A stretch of 64,000 nucleotides of DNA from Candidatus Fukatsuia symbiotica (GTDB taxonomy: Bacteria; Pseudomonadota; Gammaproteobacteria; Enterobacterales; Enterobacteriaceae): the NCBI RefSeq assembly GCF_003122425.1, contig NZ_CP021659.1, positions 1,922,001 to 1,986,000 of the forward strand, in the 5' to 3' direction. The notes beneath the pieces were generated by a model. The model ran no database searches, was not told where the DNA came from, and saw only the letters and a program-made list of their open reading frames with translations. Each line of letters opens with the position of its first letter. Within the stretch, counting starts at the first letter, position 1. The position numbers and the translations under genes were made by a program. Shown piece by piece: positions 40,547 through 49,941 of the stretch.

Positions 40547-40824
40547 TTATCTATAAAATTTTATCATTGCTTCAGCCAAGTCAGAGAGGTTGATTTCCTT
40601 ATTCTCTTTTATCCCCTCTTTTATCTTTTGGATTAGTGTGTTATCTATCTCTGACATGGCATTCAATTCTTCGCGCGCTTTTCCTAAATGTTTCTCTAAC
40701 TGGTTAGAACCCCCGACTTCTCCGTATTAGGGTGATCAGATCTAACCTCAGGTTCTGTGTTCTCCAGTTTTTTCTTTGTTCTTGAAATAGGAGAGGTATT
40801 AATGGCATCTCGAATGGTAGTCAT
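40547..40824 (-). pseudogene. flgM: flgM (LfgM), anti-sigma-28 factor, frameshifted
   Basis: FlgM holds sigma-28 inactive until the hook is complete and it is exported. Frame one gives MTTIRDAINTSPISRTKKKL to SGVLTS then a stop; the other frame gives LEKHLGKAREELNAMSEIDNTLIQKIKEGIKENKEINLSDLAEAMIKFYR, the typical FlgM C-terminal sigma-binding helices. They join at a C5 run (40712-40716 on the plus strand) where one base is missing. GAGGG lies before the ATG at 40824. The intact product would be about 91 residues. Neither half was long enough to stand out alone. The loss would free sigma-28. Confidence 0.8.
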
Positions 40825-40942
40825 AAAATCCCTCTATAAAAGTTAAAAATCAGTGAAATTATTTTCATATCCGATCAAACGACACTAACAGGACAGATCT
40901 TTAGCCCATTCTTATCTTTTTTATCATCTGTTTGAAATGTAT

Positions 40943-41105
40943 TAGACTTTTTGCAAAACCGTCGTTCGTTATGCGAATTCAAGGCGTCAGGAGCGAAGTA
41001 ACTGCACGGTACATACGTGTACATGAGGATTGCGAGCACCAGGTGACGCAGAATTTGCATAACGTATTTACGAGCACATAAGTAGGTTTTACGCGGTGTG
41101 CGCTA
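40943..41105. repeat. MITE-A copy A4 between flgM and flgA
   Basis: The left end TAGACTTTTTGCAAAACCG is well kept; the right end (GTAGGTTTTACGCGGTG) is decayed. The interior shares gaggattgcgagcaccaggt with copy A3. It splits the flgA-flgM-flgN group, and the flgA stop TAG coincides with its decayed right terminus. Confidence 0.8.
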
Positions 41106-41951
41106 ATTTGGCCCTACTAACATTCGAACGATACCAATACCATCGACTGTGGCGTTCACTGTTTTTCCACTGCTTAAATTTTTTACTTTTACCCGATCAC
41201 CTTTATGACCGTTTTTTAATACCTCACCTAACATTTGCGCGACCACTCCCTCTTGTTCAGCAATCATCAATACTTGTTGTCCTCGCGTAACCAGAGTCGG
41301 CTGTTCAAGATGGGATACGGATAATGGCTGGAGATCACGAATACGGCGTTTAACGGTGAAACCGACCACTTCATCAGGATCAGTAAGATAATTGCCAAAG
41401 AGGCCACTGATATTGCGTTTTTTTAACTCGATATCGTTAGGAGTAATTTTTTTACCACGTTCAATACTCTTCTTAGCAACCCATATCGGTAAATAAATAT
41501 CGGGTTTCACCGTAACTGCAACTTCCCAGCTGTGAGGATCCTCACAGCTGATCACATAACGCATGCGCGCTAGATCACTCCGACTCTCGTCTGGATCGGC
41601 TACCTGAAGAGGGCTGTGACAGGGTGCGTAATAACTGATTTCGCTGGGAATAAAAATATTCATTTGTACCCTGTAGTCTTGCCAGTTTTTACGCTTCGCG
41701 GTACGGGCAATATCAGCGCTGACGCTAGCGGCTGTTCGCGCATAGATCTGTTTTCTTACGCTTTGTTCCGCAGCAATAGCCTGCCCGATATAGCAATGAG
41801 CGCTAAATAGTAATATCAGCAAAAGATCACCATAAAAATAACGGTGGCCCCATAGATTTCGACTAAAACTTGTCGTCTGGCGGAAAAATACAATTGGGAA
41901 ACAGCACTTCCATTTTTTTAAGACGAATAAAGAAAAATTAATATTAATCAT
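41103..41951 (-). CDS. flgA: FlgA (LfgA), flagellar P-ring assembly chaperone
   Basis: FlgA is a periplasmic chaperone that helps FlgI form the P ring. The C-terminal part contains the SAF-type domain (VAKKSIERGKKITPNDIELKKRNISG, then VGFTVKRRIRDLQPLSVSHLEQPTLVTRGQQVLMIAEQEGVVAQMLGEVLKNGHKGDRVKVKNLSSGKTVNATVDGIG). Before it lie a signal-like hydrophobic segment (LLLILLFSAHCYIGQAIAAEQ) and a poorly conserved N-terminus. ATG at 41951 is chosen so that the start does not cross the flgB sigma-54 promoter; a frame from 42035 is open but less plausible. The true start remains uncertain. Confidence 0.82.
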   Translation of the reverse strand: MININFSLFVLKKWKCCFPIVFFRQTTSFSRNLWGHRYFYGDLLLILLFSAHCYIGQAIAAEQSVRKQIYARTAASVSADIARTAKRKNWQDYRVQMNIFIPSEISYYAPCHSPLQVADPDESRSDLARMRYVISCEDPHSWEVAVTVKPDIYLPIWVAKKSIERGKKITPNDIELKKRNISGLFGNYLTDPDEVVGFTVKRRIRDLQPLSVSHLEQPTLVTRGQQVLMIAEQEGVVAQMLGEVLKNGHKGDRVKVKNLSSGKTVNATVDGIGIVRMLVGPN

Positions 41952-41964
41952 GATGTTATTTACC

Positions 41965-41979
41965 TGGCACGTTGATTGC
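41965..41979 (+). promoter_or_regulatory. Sigma-54 promoter upstream of flgB (TGGCAC-N5-TTGC)
   Basis: TGGCAC GTTGA TTGC matches the sigma-54 consensus (TGGCAC-N5-TTGC) at every conserved position, with GG at -24 and GC at -12, giving a predicted start near 41990. It lies 55 bases before the flgB start, in the gap between the divergent flgA and flgB. The flgBCDEFGHIJ set is the natural target of LafK. Confidence 0.88.
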
Positions 41980-42033
41980 CTTATTGAATGTGCCAAAATC
42001 TTTTTAACATCAGACAGGAAAAATTTCGTGAGC

Positions 42034-42378
42034 ATGAGTTTTGAAAAATCGCTGGGCGTTCATCCTAAAGCAATGCAGCTTCGACTTCTTAGAGCGGAAC
42101 TGCTAGCAGCCAACTTAGCTCAAGTGAATACCCCACATTTTCAAGCTAAAGATATTGATTTTGTCTCTGAAATGCAACGTGTAAAACTTAAATTTAATAC
42201 GCTGCCTGATACGAAAATAAAATATCGCATGCCTTATCAAGCGTCTACAGATGGGAATACAGTGGCATTGGACATTGAGCAAGCAGAATTTTCAAAGAAT
42301 GCCCTCGACTATCAAACCAGTTTGTCATTTCTGAATATGAAATTACTGGGGCTAAAAAAAGCGATAGAAGGGAAATAA
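42034..42378 (+). CDS. flgB: FlgB (LfgB), proximal rod protein
   Basis: FlgB is the first rod subunit. The 114-residue protein shows the rod/hook N-terminal signature (MQLRLLRAELLAANLAQVNTPHFQAKDIDF) and the matching C-terminal helix (YQTSLSFLNMKLLGLKKAIEG). The ATG at 42034 was chosen; a GTG two codons upstream, better placed after AGGAAAAATTTC, is also possible. It heads the flgB to flgJ string, three bases before flgC. Confidence 0.92.
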   Translation: MSFEKSLGVHPKAMQLRLLRAELLAANLAQVNTPHFQAKDIDFVSEMQRVKLKFNTLPDTKIKYRMPYQASTDGNTVALDIEQAEFSKNALDYQTSLSFLNMKLLGLKKAIEGK

Positions 42379-42381
42379 ACC

Positions 42382-42807
42382 ATGTCTTTTGAGAATATTT
42401 ATCGAATATCTGGATCGGCAATGACCGCTCAAACTATCAGGCTGAATACCATTGCCAGTAACCTGGCCAATATTGATTCACCTGCAGCCAGTGCCGCTGC
42501 CGTTTATAAGACGCGCAGTCCCCTATTTTCTGCGGTTTATTTGCGCGAAGGCAGGAAGTATCGCCAAGGTGTCAGCGGGGCGCAAGTACGGGTGCTTGAC
42601 ATAGTCGAAACCGGCAATGCAGTACAGCGCTATGAACCTAATCATCCACTTGCTAATGAGCAAGGTTATGTCTTTTATTCAGATGTGAATGTCGTCGAAC
42701 AAATGGCAGACATGACCTCTGCACAACGCAGCTTTGAAACCAATATTGAAGTCCTCAACAGCATAAAAAGCATGCAAAAAAGTGTATTAAAACTTGGAGA
42801 ACCATAA
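42382..42807 (+). CDS. flgC: FlgC (LfgC), proximal rod protein
   Basis: A 141-residue rod protein with the SGSAMTAQTIRLNTIASNLANIDSPAA N-terminal motif and the typical FlgC end, with YSDVNVVEQMADMTSAQRSFETNIEVLNSIKSMQKSVLKLGEP. Intact and in order. Confidence 0.95.
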   Translation: MSFENIYRISGSAMTAQTIRLNTIASNLANIDSPAASAAAVYKTRSPLFSAVYLREGRKYRQGVSGAQVRVLDIVETGNAVQRYEPNHPLANEQGYVFYSDVNVVEQMADMTSAQRSFETNIEVLNSIKSMQKSVLKLGEP

Positions 42808-42809
42808 CG

Positions 42810-43502
42810 ATGTCGATTCCTAATATTACAGAACCGATGAATTCAACGGGTAAGAAAACGCTAGAACCTACAATTCAATCATCAAAAGAATTAAAAGACC
42901 AATTTATGACATTGCTGGTCGCACAGATGCAACATCAGAATCCACTTAATCCAACCGACGGGACGGAATTTATTAGTCAGTTGGCCCAATTGGCACAACT
43001 TACATCTAGCCAAAAAATGGTCGAGGCTACTAATAAAAATACGGTTCTGATGGAAAACATGCAAGCCTTGGCTCAAGCGAATTTAGTGGGACAAAAGGTG
43101 ATGGTAGAGACCAATAAACTTGAATCGGGGACAGAAACGTATGATGCGCGTTTAACGTTGGAAAATGCATCAGCCGCTGTTACCGTCTATCTCAAAGATA
43201 AGTTTGACAAAGAATATAAACTCGCTCTCGGTCAGCAAGAAGCGGGAACCGTGAATTTCACCCTTGATCCCAAAGAGTTGGGTATGCCCCCTGGGCAATA
43301 TACGCTCACAGTGGTAACAGGCACTGGTGAAGAAGCCAAAACCATTCCGCTGGAATTAGCGGGTACGGTGAACAATGTGCGTATCTCAAACGGTCGCCAG
43401 CCGCGATTGAATGTTTCAGGTTTGGGTGATGTTTCTTTTAACAAAATCAGTCAGCTTGGTTCCAGCGTAAAAACACCAGGTTCAGTGCCTGTTGCTGCTT
43501 AA
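42810..43502 (+). CDS. flgD: FlgD (LfgD), hook-capping protein
   Basis: FlgD caps the growing hook. The 230-residue protein has the conserved N-terminal block ELKDQFMTLLVAQMQHQNPLNPTDGTEFISQLAQLAQ at about residues 28-65 and a C-terminal Ig/FN3-like segment (GTETYDARLTLENASAAVTVYLKD ... GMPPGQYTLTV). It is two bases after flgC. Confidence 0.95.
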   Translation: MSIPNITEPMNSTGKKTLEPTIQSSKELKDQFMTLLVAQMQHQNPLNPTDGTEFISQLAQLAQLTSSQKMVEATNKNTVLMENMQALAQANLVGQKVMVETNKLESGTETYDARLTLENASAAVTVYLKDKFDKEYKLALGQQEAGTVNFTLDPKELGMPPGQYTLTVVTGTGEEAKTIPLELAGTVNNVRISNGRQPRLNVSGLGDVSFNKISQLGSSVKTPGSVPVAA

Positions 43503-43528
43503 ACCCATTAATCTAGGAGGAATATGTT

Positions 43529-44725
43529 ATGAGTAATAATATCGCTGTCACTGGTTTGGATGCCATTACTAAGAAGTTAAAAAGTATCAGTAATAATATC
43601 GCCAACTCGGGCACTATCGGTTATAAATCGGAAGAAGCTGAATTTGCCGCCATGTATTCCCAAGGTGACCCTATGGGTGTGGCAGTCAGTGGCGTATCGC
43701 ATAGCATCAGCCGACAGGGAACCGCTATTCGGACTGACAATAACCTGGACGTGGCGATCAATGGTAACGGATTCTTTATTTTGGCGAGTGATGAAGGTGA
43801 TACGGTTTACACCCGTGCTGGAAATTTCGATACCGATATAGCAGGAAATTTAATTGGTCTTGATGGCAAAAAGGTTCAAGGCTCTCCAGTCGATGCCAAT
43901 GGTGTATTGCAACAAGGGGTTGTCGGTAATTTAAAAATCAATAAGGGTATGATAGCGGCTAAAGCAAGCAGTGAAGTGAATGTGAAGAATAATTTAGACG
44001 CGAGGATGCCTATCATCCCTACCATTCCAAATTTTGACCCCAATAATGATCAGACATACAGCCTTACGAACTTCACCAAAGTTTATGACTCATTAGGCAA
44101 TGCACATTCTTTTGCTCAGTATTTTGTCAAGACTGGCGTCAATGAGTGGACTGTTCACTACCAACTGGATCAGGTCGATGTAGGCCAAACAGCTCTGGAA
44201 TTTAACACGCAAGGAAAATTAATCACGCCTAATCCTGCTATAGGGAATACGAATCCACCAGCCCCTCCTATCCCTGGCATCGATCCCATTACTCTCGCTG
44301 TTAAATATAACGATTTTACACAATATGGCGCGTCATCGGATGTCAATAGCAGTCGTGACGGTAATGCGCCTGGTACTTATAAGAATCTGACAATTCAAGC
44401 AGATGGCAAGATTAGCGCCAGTTACAGCAATGGCGAATCTAGGTTAATGGGTCAAATTCTGCTCGCGAGTTTTGCCAACGAAAGTCATCTTGCCCCTGTC
44501 AGTAAAACTAGCTGGGCACAGACCGCGCTTTCCGGTGATCCCGTAATCAATGTGCCCAACAATGGTTTGTTGGGCGAGCTGCACGTAGGTCAAAGAGAAG
44601 GCTCTAACGTCGACGTGACTGACCAACTGGTAAAAATGCTGAGCGCGCAACATGACTATCAAGGCAATGCCCAAGTGTTGACGACCAATAAAAGCATGCA
44701 GGATACATTAATGCGGGCGCTATAA
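43529..44725 (+). CDS. flgE: FlgE (LfgE), hook protein
   Basis: The universal-joint hook subunit. The 398-residue protein has the N-terminal rod/hook motif (GLDAITKKLKSISNNIANSGTIGYK), the FlgE D1 pattern (NNLDVAINGNGFFIL ... YTRAGNFDTD) and the C-terminal motif DVTDQLVKMLSAQHDYQGNAQVLTTNKSMQDTLM. Preceded by a good SD (AGGAGG). Confidence 0.95.
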   Translation: MSNNIAVTGLDAITKKLKSISNNIANSGTIGYKSEEAEFAAMYSQGDPMGVAVSGVSHSISRQGTAIRTDNNLDVAINGNGFFILASDEGDTVYTRAGNFDTDIAGNLIGLDGKKVQGSPVDANGVLQQGVVGNLKINKGMIAAKASSEVNVKNNLDARMPIIPTIPNFDPNNDQTYSLTNFTKVYDSLGNAHSFAQYFVKTGVNEWTVHYQLDQVDVGQTALEFNTQGKLITPNPAIGNTNPPAPPIPGIDPITLAVKYNDFTQYGASSDVNSSRDGNAPGTYKNLTIQADGKISASYSNGESRLMGQILLASFANESHLAPVSKTSWAQTALSGDPVINVPNNGLLGELHVGQREGSNVDVTDQLVKMLSAQHDYQGNAQVLTTNKSMQDTLMRAL

Positions 44726-44726
44726 C

Positions 44727-45452
44727 ATGGATCATTTTCTATTCACCGCCGTGAGTGGCGCTAATCGTAGCCTGGCTCAACAAAAAATTCATGCTAATAA
44801 TTTGTCGAATGTCAATACCCAAGGCTTTCGTGCGGATCTGGAAAGATCCATCACCACCAGGGTAGCAGGAAAAGGCTATGCTACCCGTTTTCCTATCGCA
44901 CTGGAAAACGCCGGGGTTGATATGACTGCCGGCATGTTAAAGGAAACGGGACTTGATCTCGATATTGCTTTGAAAGATCGAGGTTTGATTGCATTGCAAG
45001 ACGGCAACCGTGAAGTCTACACCCGTGATGGTCATATCAATATTGGTGCGAATGGAGAATTAACGGTTCATCAATTGCCGTTGCTGGGTGATGGTGGGGC
45101 CATTGTATTACCCCCTCATAGCTCACTGTCGATAGCCCGTGACGGTACGATTTCTATCGTGCCTCAAGATGGGATCGCTATTCCAGCGGATATCGATCGT
45201 ATCAAACTGGTTGATATCCCGGCGAATGAATTACGCAAGAACGACCGCGGTCTCTTAATCACTGATCTTCCTACTCACCCACGTGATGAAGGTATCCTGA
45301 TTGAAAATCGCTATCTGGAAGGCAGCAACATTTCTGCAGTCAGCGAGATGCTTTCCAGCATCTCAATCGGTCGTTATTTTGAGGTACAAATCAACATGAT
45401 AAAAATTGCAAAAGAACTGGCGCAGGCAGGCAATAAACTGCTTCAAGGCTAA
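44727..45452 (+). CDS. flgF: FlgF (LfgF), proximal rod protein
   Basis: A 241-residue rod protein: FTAVSGANRSLAQQKIHANNLSNVNTQGFRADL at the N-terminus, EVYTRDGHINIGANGELTV in the middle, and YLEGSNISAVSEMLSSISIGRYFEVQINMIK at the C-terminus. It begins one base after the flgE stop. Confidence 0.95.
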   Translation: MDHFLFTAVSGANRSLAQQKIHANNLSNVNTQGFRADLERSITTRVAGKGYATRFPIALENAGVDMTAGMLKETGLDLDIALKDRGLIALQDGNREVYTRDGHINIGANGELTVHQLPLLGDGGAIVLPPHSSLSIARDGTISIVPQDGIAIPADIDRIKLVDIPANELRKNDRGLLITDLPTHPRDEGILIENRYLEGSNISAVSEMLSSISIGRYFEVQINMIKIAKELAQAGNKLLQG

Positions 45453-45483
45453 TCATAAAATCAGTGATTGAGGAGCAGAAATA

Positions 45484-46269
45484 ATGAGTCACTCAACATG
45501 GGTCAGCAAAACCGGTCTTTTGGCACAAGATGCCAAAATGAAAGCTATTGCTAATAATTTGGCTAACGTTAATACCGATTCTTTTAAACGTGATGACGTT
45601 ATATTCGCCGATCTATTTTATCAGACTCAGCGACTTCCAGGTTCACCGGTGGATCAGAATAATATCTCTCCTAACGGTATTCAGTTTGGCGGAGGGGTGA
45701 GAGTCGTAGGAACGCAAAAGAAATTTACCATAGGTACCCAGAAGGAAAGCCCGAACGAGATGCACGTGGCGATCACGGGGCAAGGTTTTTTCCAGGTAGA
45801 AATGACCGATGGCAACATGGCCTACACCCGTGCTGGTAATCTGAGTAAAAACGCGGATGGTGTACTGACAACGACAGAAGGCTTCCCTTTGAATCCGAGG
45901 ATTGAACTTCCAGAAGGTCTTGAACGGTTAATCATTAGCGAAAACGGTGCTGTCAATGCCATGGTCGGTGGTGAAGCCGATCCGGTTGAGCTCGGGCAAC
46001 TGACACTGGTTAATTTTGTTAATCCGGCCGGGCTACTTCCCATTGGTAACAATCTTTATAGAGAAACGACAGCCAGTGGTGAGGCGCAGGAAGGGGAACC
46101 CGGAGAAGGCGCTTTAGGCAAACTTATGCAGAATGCATTGGAGGGATCTAATGTACAGGTAGTAGAAGAAATGGTTGAGATGCTTGCAGTACAACAAGCT
46201 TGGGAAATTATCGCCAAATCGATCACTGCGGGTAATGAGATGGATAAATACGTTACTCATAATATCTAA
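45484..46269 (+). CDS. flgG: FlgG (LfgG), distal rod protein
   Basis: The 261-residue distal rod protein has the N-terminal TGLLAQDAKMKAIANNLANVNTDSFKRD and the C-terminal LEGSNVQVVEEMVEMLAVQQAWEIIAKSITAGNEM. GAGG lies before the ATG. Intact. Confidence 0.96.
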   Translation: MSHSTWVSKTGLLAQDAKMKAIANNLANVNTDSFKRDDVIFADLFYQTQRLPGSPVDQNNISPNGIQFGGGVRVVGTQKKFTIGTQKESPNEMHVAITGQGFFQVEMTDGNMAYTRAGNLSKNADGVLTTTEGFPLNPRIELPEGLERLIISENGAVNAMVGGEADPVELGQLTLVNFVNPAGLLPIGNNLYRETTASGEAQEGEPGEGALGKLMQNALEGSNVQVVEEMVEMLAVQQAWEIIAKSITAGNEMDKYVTHNI

Positions 46270-46302
46270 TCTTCTCGCCAATTATTTAAAAGCGAATAAT
46301 GA

Positions 46303-46968
46303 ATGAAAAGGTTTTTAATGTTAACGCCGATAGTGTTGGCGCTCTGTGGCTGTGAATCTCCGGCATTATTGGTGCATAAAGATGATGCTGCTTATGCTCC
46401 ACCGGAGAATCTGAACCAGCCAGCACCTGTTTTGCAAGGAGGCGGACTGTATCAACCCGCCTATAACTGGTCTTTGCTGCAAGATCGGCGTGCTTACCGT
46501 GTCGGCGATATTTTGACGGTAAAGTTGGATGAATCGACCCAATCGAGTAAGCAAGCGAAGACTAATTTTGGCAAAAATAATGATATGACCCTAGGAATAC
46601 CGGAGGTATTAGGCAAAAAACTTGACAAATTCAGCGGTTCACTTTCTGGTAAACGTAAATTTGATGGAACCGGCAGCTCACAGCAGCAAAATATGTTGCG
46701 TGGTTCGATTACCGTAGCAGTACATCAGGTATTGGCGAACGGCGTATTGGTTATTCGCGGCGAAAAATGGCTCACTCTTAATCAAGGGGATGAATACATG
46801 CGTGTGACAGGTCTGGTACGCGCAGAGGATATTGAGCGTGATAACTCCATTTCTTCGCAACGTATTGCTAATGCGCGCATCTCCTACGCAGGTCGTGGTG
46901 CGCTCAGTGATGCTAACTCAGCGGGATGGTTGACGCGTTTCTTCAACCATCAGCTGTTCCCTATCTAA
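46303..46968 (+). CDS. flgH: FlgH (LfgH), L-ring lipoprotein
   Basis: The outer-membrane L-ring subunit. A 221-residue lipoprotein: signal with lipobox LCGC, acylated Cys at residue 17, then YRVGDILTVKLDESTQSSKQAKTNFGKNNDM, GSITVAVHQVLANGVLVIRGEKWLTLNQGDEYMRVTGLVRAEDIERDNSISSQRIANARISYAGRG. The conserved core is intact. Confidence 0.95.
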   Translation: MKRFLMLTPIVLALCGCESPALLVHKDDAAYAPPENLNQPAPVLQGGGLYQPAYNWSLLQDRRAYRVGDILTVKLDESTQSSKQAKTNFGKNNDMTLGIPEVLGKKLDKFSGSLSGKRKFDGTGSSQQQNMLRGSITVAVHQVLANGVLVIRGEKWLTLNQGDEYMRVTGLVRAEDIERDNSISSQRIANARISYAGRGALSDANSAGWLTRFFNHQLFPI

Positions 46969-46983
46969 GCAGGAGTATTAACT

Positions 46984-48081
46984 ATGTTTCAACGTTATTT
47001 TATGCTGCTTGGATTATGGCTGACATTACCGCTGGCCAACGCACAGCCCTTAAGCTCTTTGGTCGATATTCAAGGGATGCGTGGTAACCAATTAGTGGGT
47101 TACAGCCTGGTAGTAGGTCTGGACGGTACTGGAGATAAAAACCAGGTTAAATTCACGGGTCAATCGATGGCTAATATGTTGCGTCAATTTGGTGTGCAGC
47201 TGCCAGCCAAGATTGATCCTAAAGTGAAAAATGTGGCGGCAGTGGCTATCAGCGCCACCTTGCCCCCGATGTACGCCCGTGGTCAATCGATTGATGTTAC
47301 GGTTTCATCCATTGGTGATGCCAAAAGTTTGCGCGGCGGTACCTTGTTGCTCACTCAGTTACGTGGTGCCGATGGTGAAGTTTATGCATTAGCACAAGGT
47401 AATGTGGTGGTTGGCGGTATGAAAGCAGAGGGGAATAGTGGTTCTAGTGTGACAGTGAACACAGCGACTGTAGGACGCGTTCCTAATGGTGCCAGTATTG
47501 AGCGGCAAGTGATCAGCGATTTTCAAACCAACGACACCGTGATCCTCAATCTGAAACGCCCTAGCTTTAAATCAGCCAATAATATTGCTGTTGCCCTTAA
47601 CCGGATCTTCGGTGCCAATACTGCCACAGCTCAAAGCGCAACGAATGTGGTGGTCAATGCACCGCAAGGGGCAGGTGCTCGCGTCGCTTTTATGTCGATG
47701 CTAGAAGATGTGCAGATTAATGCTGGCAAGCAGATACCTCGGGTAGTGTTTAACGCGCGTACCGGTACGGTTGTGATCGGTGAAGGGGTGGTAGTACGCG
47801 CAGCGGCAGTCTCACACGGCAATTTGACGGTTAGCATTCGTGAGGATCAAAAAGTTAGCCAGCCGAATGCGTTATCGGGAGGTGAAACCACAGTGACGCC
47901 ACAAAGTGACATCAACGTCGACAAAGACGGTGGAAAAATGGTTATTGTACCAGCGGGTACCAGTTTGCGCAGTATTGTAAACACTATCAATAGCTTAGGT
48001 GCATCCCCTGATGACATTATGGCTATCCTGCAAGCGTTACATGAAGCGGGTGCGCTAGATGCTGAACTGGTAGTAATCTAA
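46984..48081 (+). CDS. flgI: FlgI (LfgI), P-ring protein
   Basis: The periplasmic P-ring subunit. The 365-residue protein has a signal peptide cleaved after LANA (residue 20), then [29 protein letters not shown] and [34 protein letters not shown], typical of FlgI. Intact and in order. Confidence 0.96.
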   Translation: MFQRYFMLLGLWLTLPLANAQPLSSLVDIQGMRGNQLVGYSLVVGLDGTGDKNQVKFTGQSMANMLRQFGVQLPAKIDPKVKNVAAVAISATLPPMYARGQSIDVTVSSIGDAKSLRGGTLLLTQLRGADGEVYALAQGNVVVGGMKAEGNSGSSVTVNTATVGRVPNGASIERQVISDFQTNDTVILNLKRPSFKSANNIAVALNRIFGANTATAQSATNVVVNAPQGAGARVAFMSMLEDVQINAGKQIPRVVFNARTGTVVIGEGVVVRAAAVSHGNLTVSIREDQKVSQPNALSGGETTVTPQSDINVDKDGGKMVIVPAGTSLRSIVNTINSLGASPDDIMAILQALHEAGALDAELVVI

Positions 48082-48092
48082 GGAAAAAATAA

Positions 48093-48419
48093 ATGACTGA
48101 GAGTATCCAGGCGAACGAAATCATTAATAAAAAAGTAATCAGTAAGCCAAGCACCGTGATCCCCGGCAGTTTTACCGGGGAAATTCAGCCGCAAAATATC
48201 GAAGAAGCCGCAATACAGTTCGAGGCGTTATTCATGCGCAATTTGTTACAACAGATGCGCAAAACATCTGATGCCTTAGCTGAGGGTGACAATCTGTTTA
48301 ATAGTAAACAACAAGGGGTCATGCGTGATTTTTACGATGACAAACTCGCATCGACATTGGCTGCACAACGCAGTAGTGGTATCGCTGATTTACTGATTAA
48401 ACAATTAAGTGCTCAATAG
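48093..48419 (+). CDS. flgJ: FlgJ (LfgJ), rod-binding protein without a muramidase domain
   Basis: The 108-residue product contains only the FlgJ N-terminal rod-scaffold region (EAAIQFEALFMRNLLQQMRKTSDALAEGDNLFNSKQQGVMRDFYDDKLASTLAAQRSSGIADLLIKQLSAQ). The C-terminal glucosaminidase domain of enterobacterial FlgJ (about 313 aa) is missing; single-domain forms are known in several lateral and other systems. The stop TAG joins a fragment of MITE-B (GATTTCGAACAGATTCTCA), so some C-terminal sequence may have been lost. Confidence 0.88.
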   Translation: MTESIQANEIINKKVISKPSTVIPGSFTGEIQPQNIEEAAIQFEALFMRNLLQQMRKTSDALAEGDNLFNSKQQGVMRDFYDDKLASTLAAQRSSGIADLLIKQLSAQ

Positions 48420-48440
48420 ATTTCGAACAGATTCTCAGGC
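48419..48440 (+). repeat. MITE-B end fragment B7
   Basis: GATTTCGAACAGATTCTCA matches the right end of full MITE-B copies. It sits directly on the flgJ stop codon. Confidence 0.65.
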
Positions 48441-48561
48441 TTATCTTGCTGCAGTTATTTAAGTCTAAGATTCAGCGGTCGTTTTTCTTATAAAACCACA
48501 GTGAATACCACAAAAAATTTACTGTTAATTCTTATTGACTAACAGAAAGGGAAGCGAGCAA

Positions 48562-49938
48562 ATGAGTTTAATTGAGATTGCCTCCAGTGGTGCCAGAGCC
48601 ATGAAAGCGCATCTAGATGCTGTGATGATGAACATGGCGAACCAGGAAAATAGAGATTATTCACGCCAACAGATTGAAACCAGCAGCCTTGGCCCTGGTA
48701 CGAACAGCGGGATCCGTGCCGGTGATGGTGTGAGCATTGATGGTATCCGTAGGATTTGTGATCAATTTTTAGTGAGCAAGGAATGGCAAGCAGGCAGTGA
48801 AGAAAGTTATGACAGAGAGGCTATGCAGTATTTGCAAACGTTGGAAGAGATTTTCAGCGAGTCTAGTACTCAATCCAAAAATTCCTTGCCAGCAAGATTG
48901 GATGCCTTTTTTAATAGTCTGATTAATAGTGAGGAGCAACCTGATAGCAGCATAAATCGTGCGGAAATAATCAATCAGGCTAAGGTATTGGCATCACGTC
49001 TTAATTATTTTAATCAAGAGATTAATAATCAGAAAGCAGGGTTGGCTAATGACCGCAAAAATATTGTTGCCACGATCAACAACCTCAGTACTAACATCGC
49101 GAGTTATAACCAAAAAATTATCGAGTTAGAATCCACGGGTGGCAATAGCAATACCCTGCGGGATCAGCGTGATAAAAGTGTCAGAGAGTTAAGCGCCTTG
49201 ATAGAGGTACGGGTTAATAATGCGAATAATGGCAGTTATGATATTTCCTTACAAAATGGTCATCCCTTGGTCACAGGTAATACAGCGGGAGAAATGGCGT
49301 TAACTACGTTACCCGGTGGTGGCCAGCAAATTCAGCTGAAATATCCTGGCTCGACTTCTACTGTTAATCCGTCTTGCGGTGGTCAGCTAGGGGCAATGAA
49401 TGATATTGAATCTAATACGCTAATGCCCTTGCAGGAAAACATTCAAAATATCGCGCAAACAATAGAACAGAAATTTAATGCTCAATTACAGGCTGGCTAT
49501 GATTTAAATAGCAATCAAGGAAAACCGCTCTTTCATTTTGATAGTAACAATCCAAGCCGGATATTACAGATCACTGATATTAAAGCTGAAGAATTGGGGC
49601 TCTCAGCGACGACGGGCACTGTCTCTGATAATGGCAATTTGAAAAAATTAATAGCATTGAAAAACGAGAAATTCCCCGCTTTAGGAAATATTACGATTAA
49701 AGAGGCTGCCGATTCTACTATCAATGATCTGGCGAGGAAATCAGCTAACTATAAGAGTCAATTTGAGATAAGCAGAGAGGAGTTGAATAGGGCAAATCGT
49801 GAACGAATCAGCGCGAATGGTGTAGATGAGAATCAAGAAGGGCCCCATTTGGTGGAATATCAAAACCTCTATAATGCCAATCTGAAAATGATCATGATCG
49901 CCGGACAACTTTTTAGCAGCGTTTTAGAAATATTCTGA
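48562..49938 (+). CDS. flgK: FlgK (LfgK), hook-filament junction protein 1
   Basis: FlgK joins hook to filament. The 458-residue protein has the N-terminal EIASSGARAMKAHLDAVMMNMANQENRDYSRQQIE signature and the C-terminal helix ending (HLVEYQNLYNANLKMIMIAGQLFSSVLEIF). ATG at 48562 (MSLIEIASSG) is preceded by GGGAAG; the frame upstream to 48535 lacks a family match. Shorter than E. coli FlgK (547 aa), as usual for lateral forms. Confidence 0.93.
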   Translation: MSLIEIASSGARAMKAHLDAVMMNMANQENRDYSRQQIETSSLGPGTNSGIRAGDGVSIDGIRRICDQFLVSKEWQAGSEESYDREAMQYLQTLEEIFSESSTQSKNSLPARLDAFFNSLINSEEQPDSSINRAEIINQAKVLASRLNYFNQEINNQKAGLANDRKNIVATINNLSTNIASYNQKIIELESTGGNSNTLRDQRDKSVRELSALIEVRVNNANNGSYDISLQNGHPLVTGNTAGEMALTTLPGGGQQIQLKYPGSTSTVNPSCGGQLGAMNDIESNTLMPLQENIQNIAQTIEQKFNAQLQAGYDLNSNQGKPLFHFDSNNPSRILQITDIKAEELGLSATTGTVSDNGNLKKLIALKNEKFPALGNITIKEAADSTINDLARKSANYKSQFEISREELNRANRERISANGVDENQEGPHLVEYQNLYNANLKMIMIAGQLFSSVLEIF

Positions 49939-49941
49939 TAC

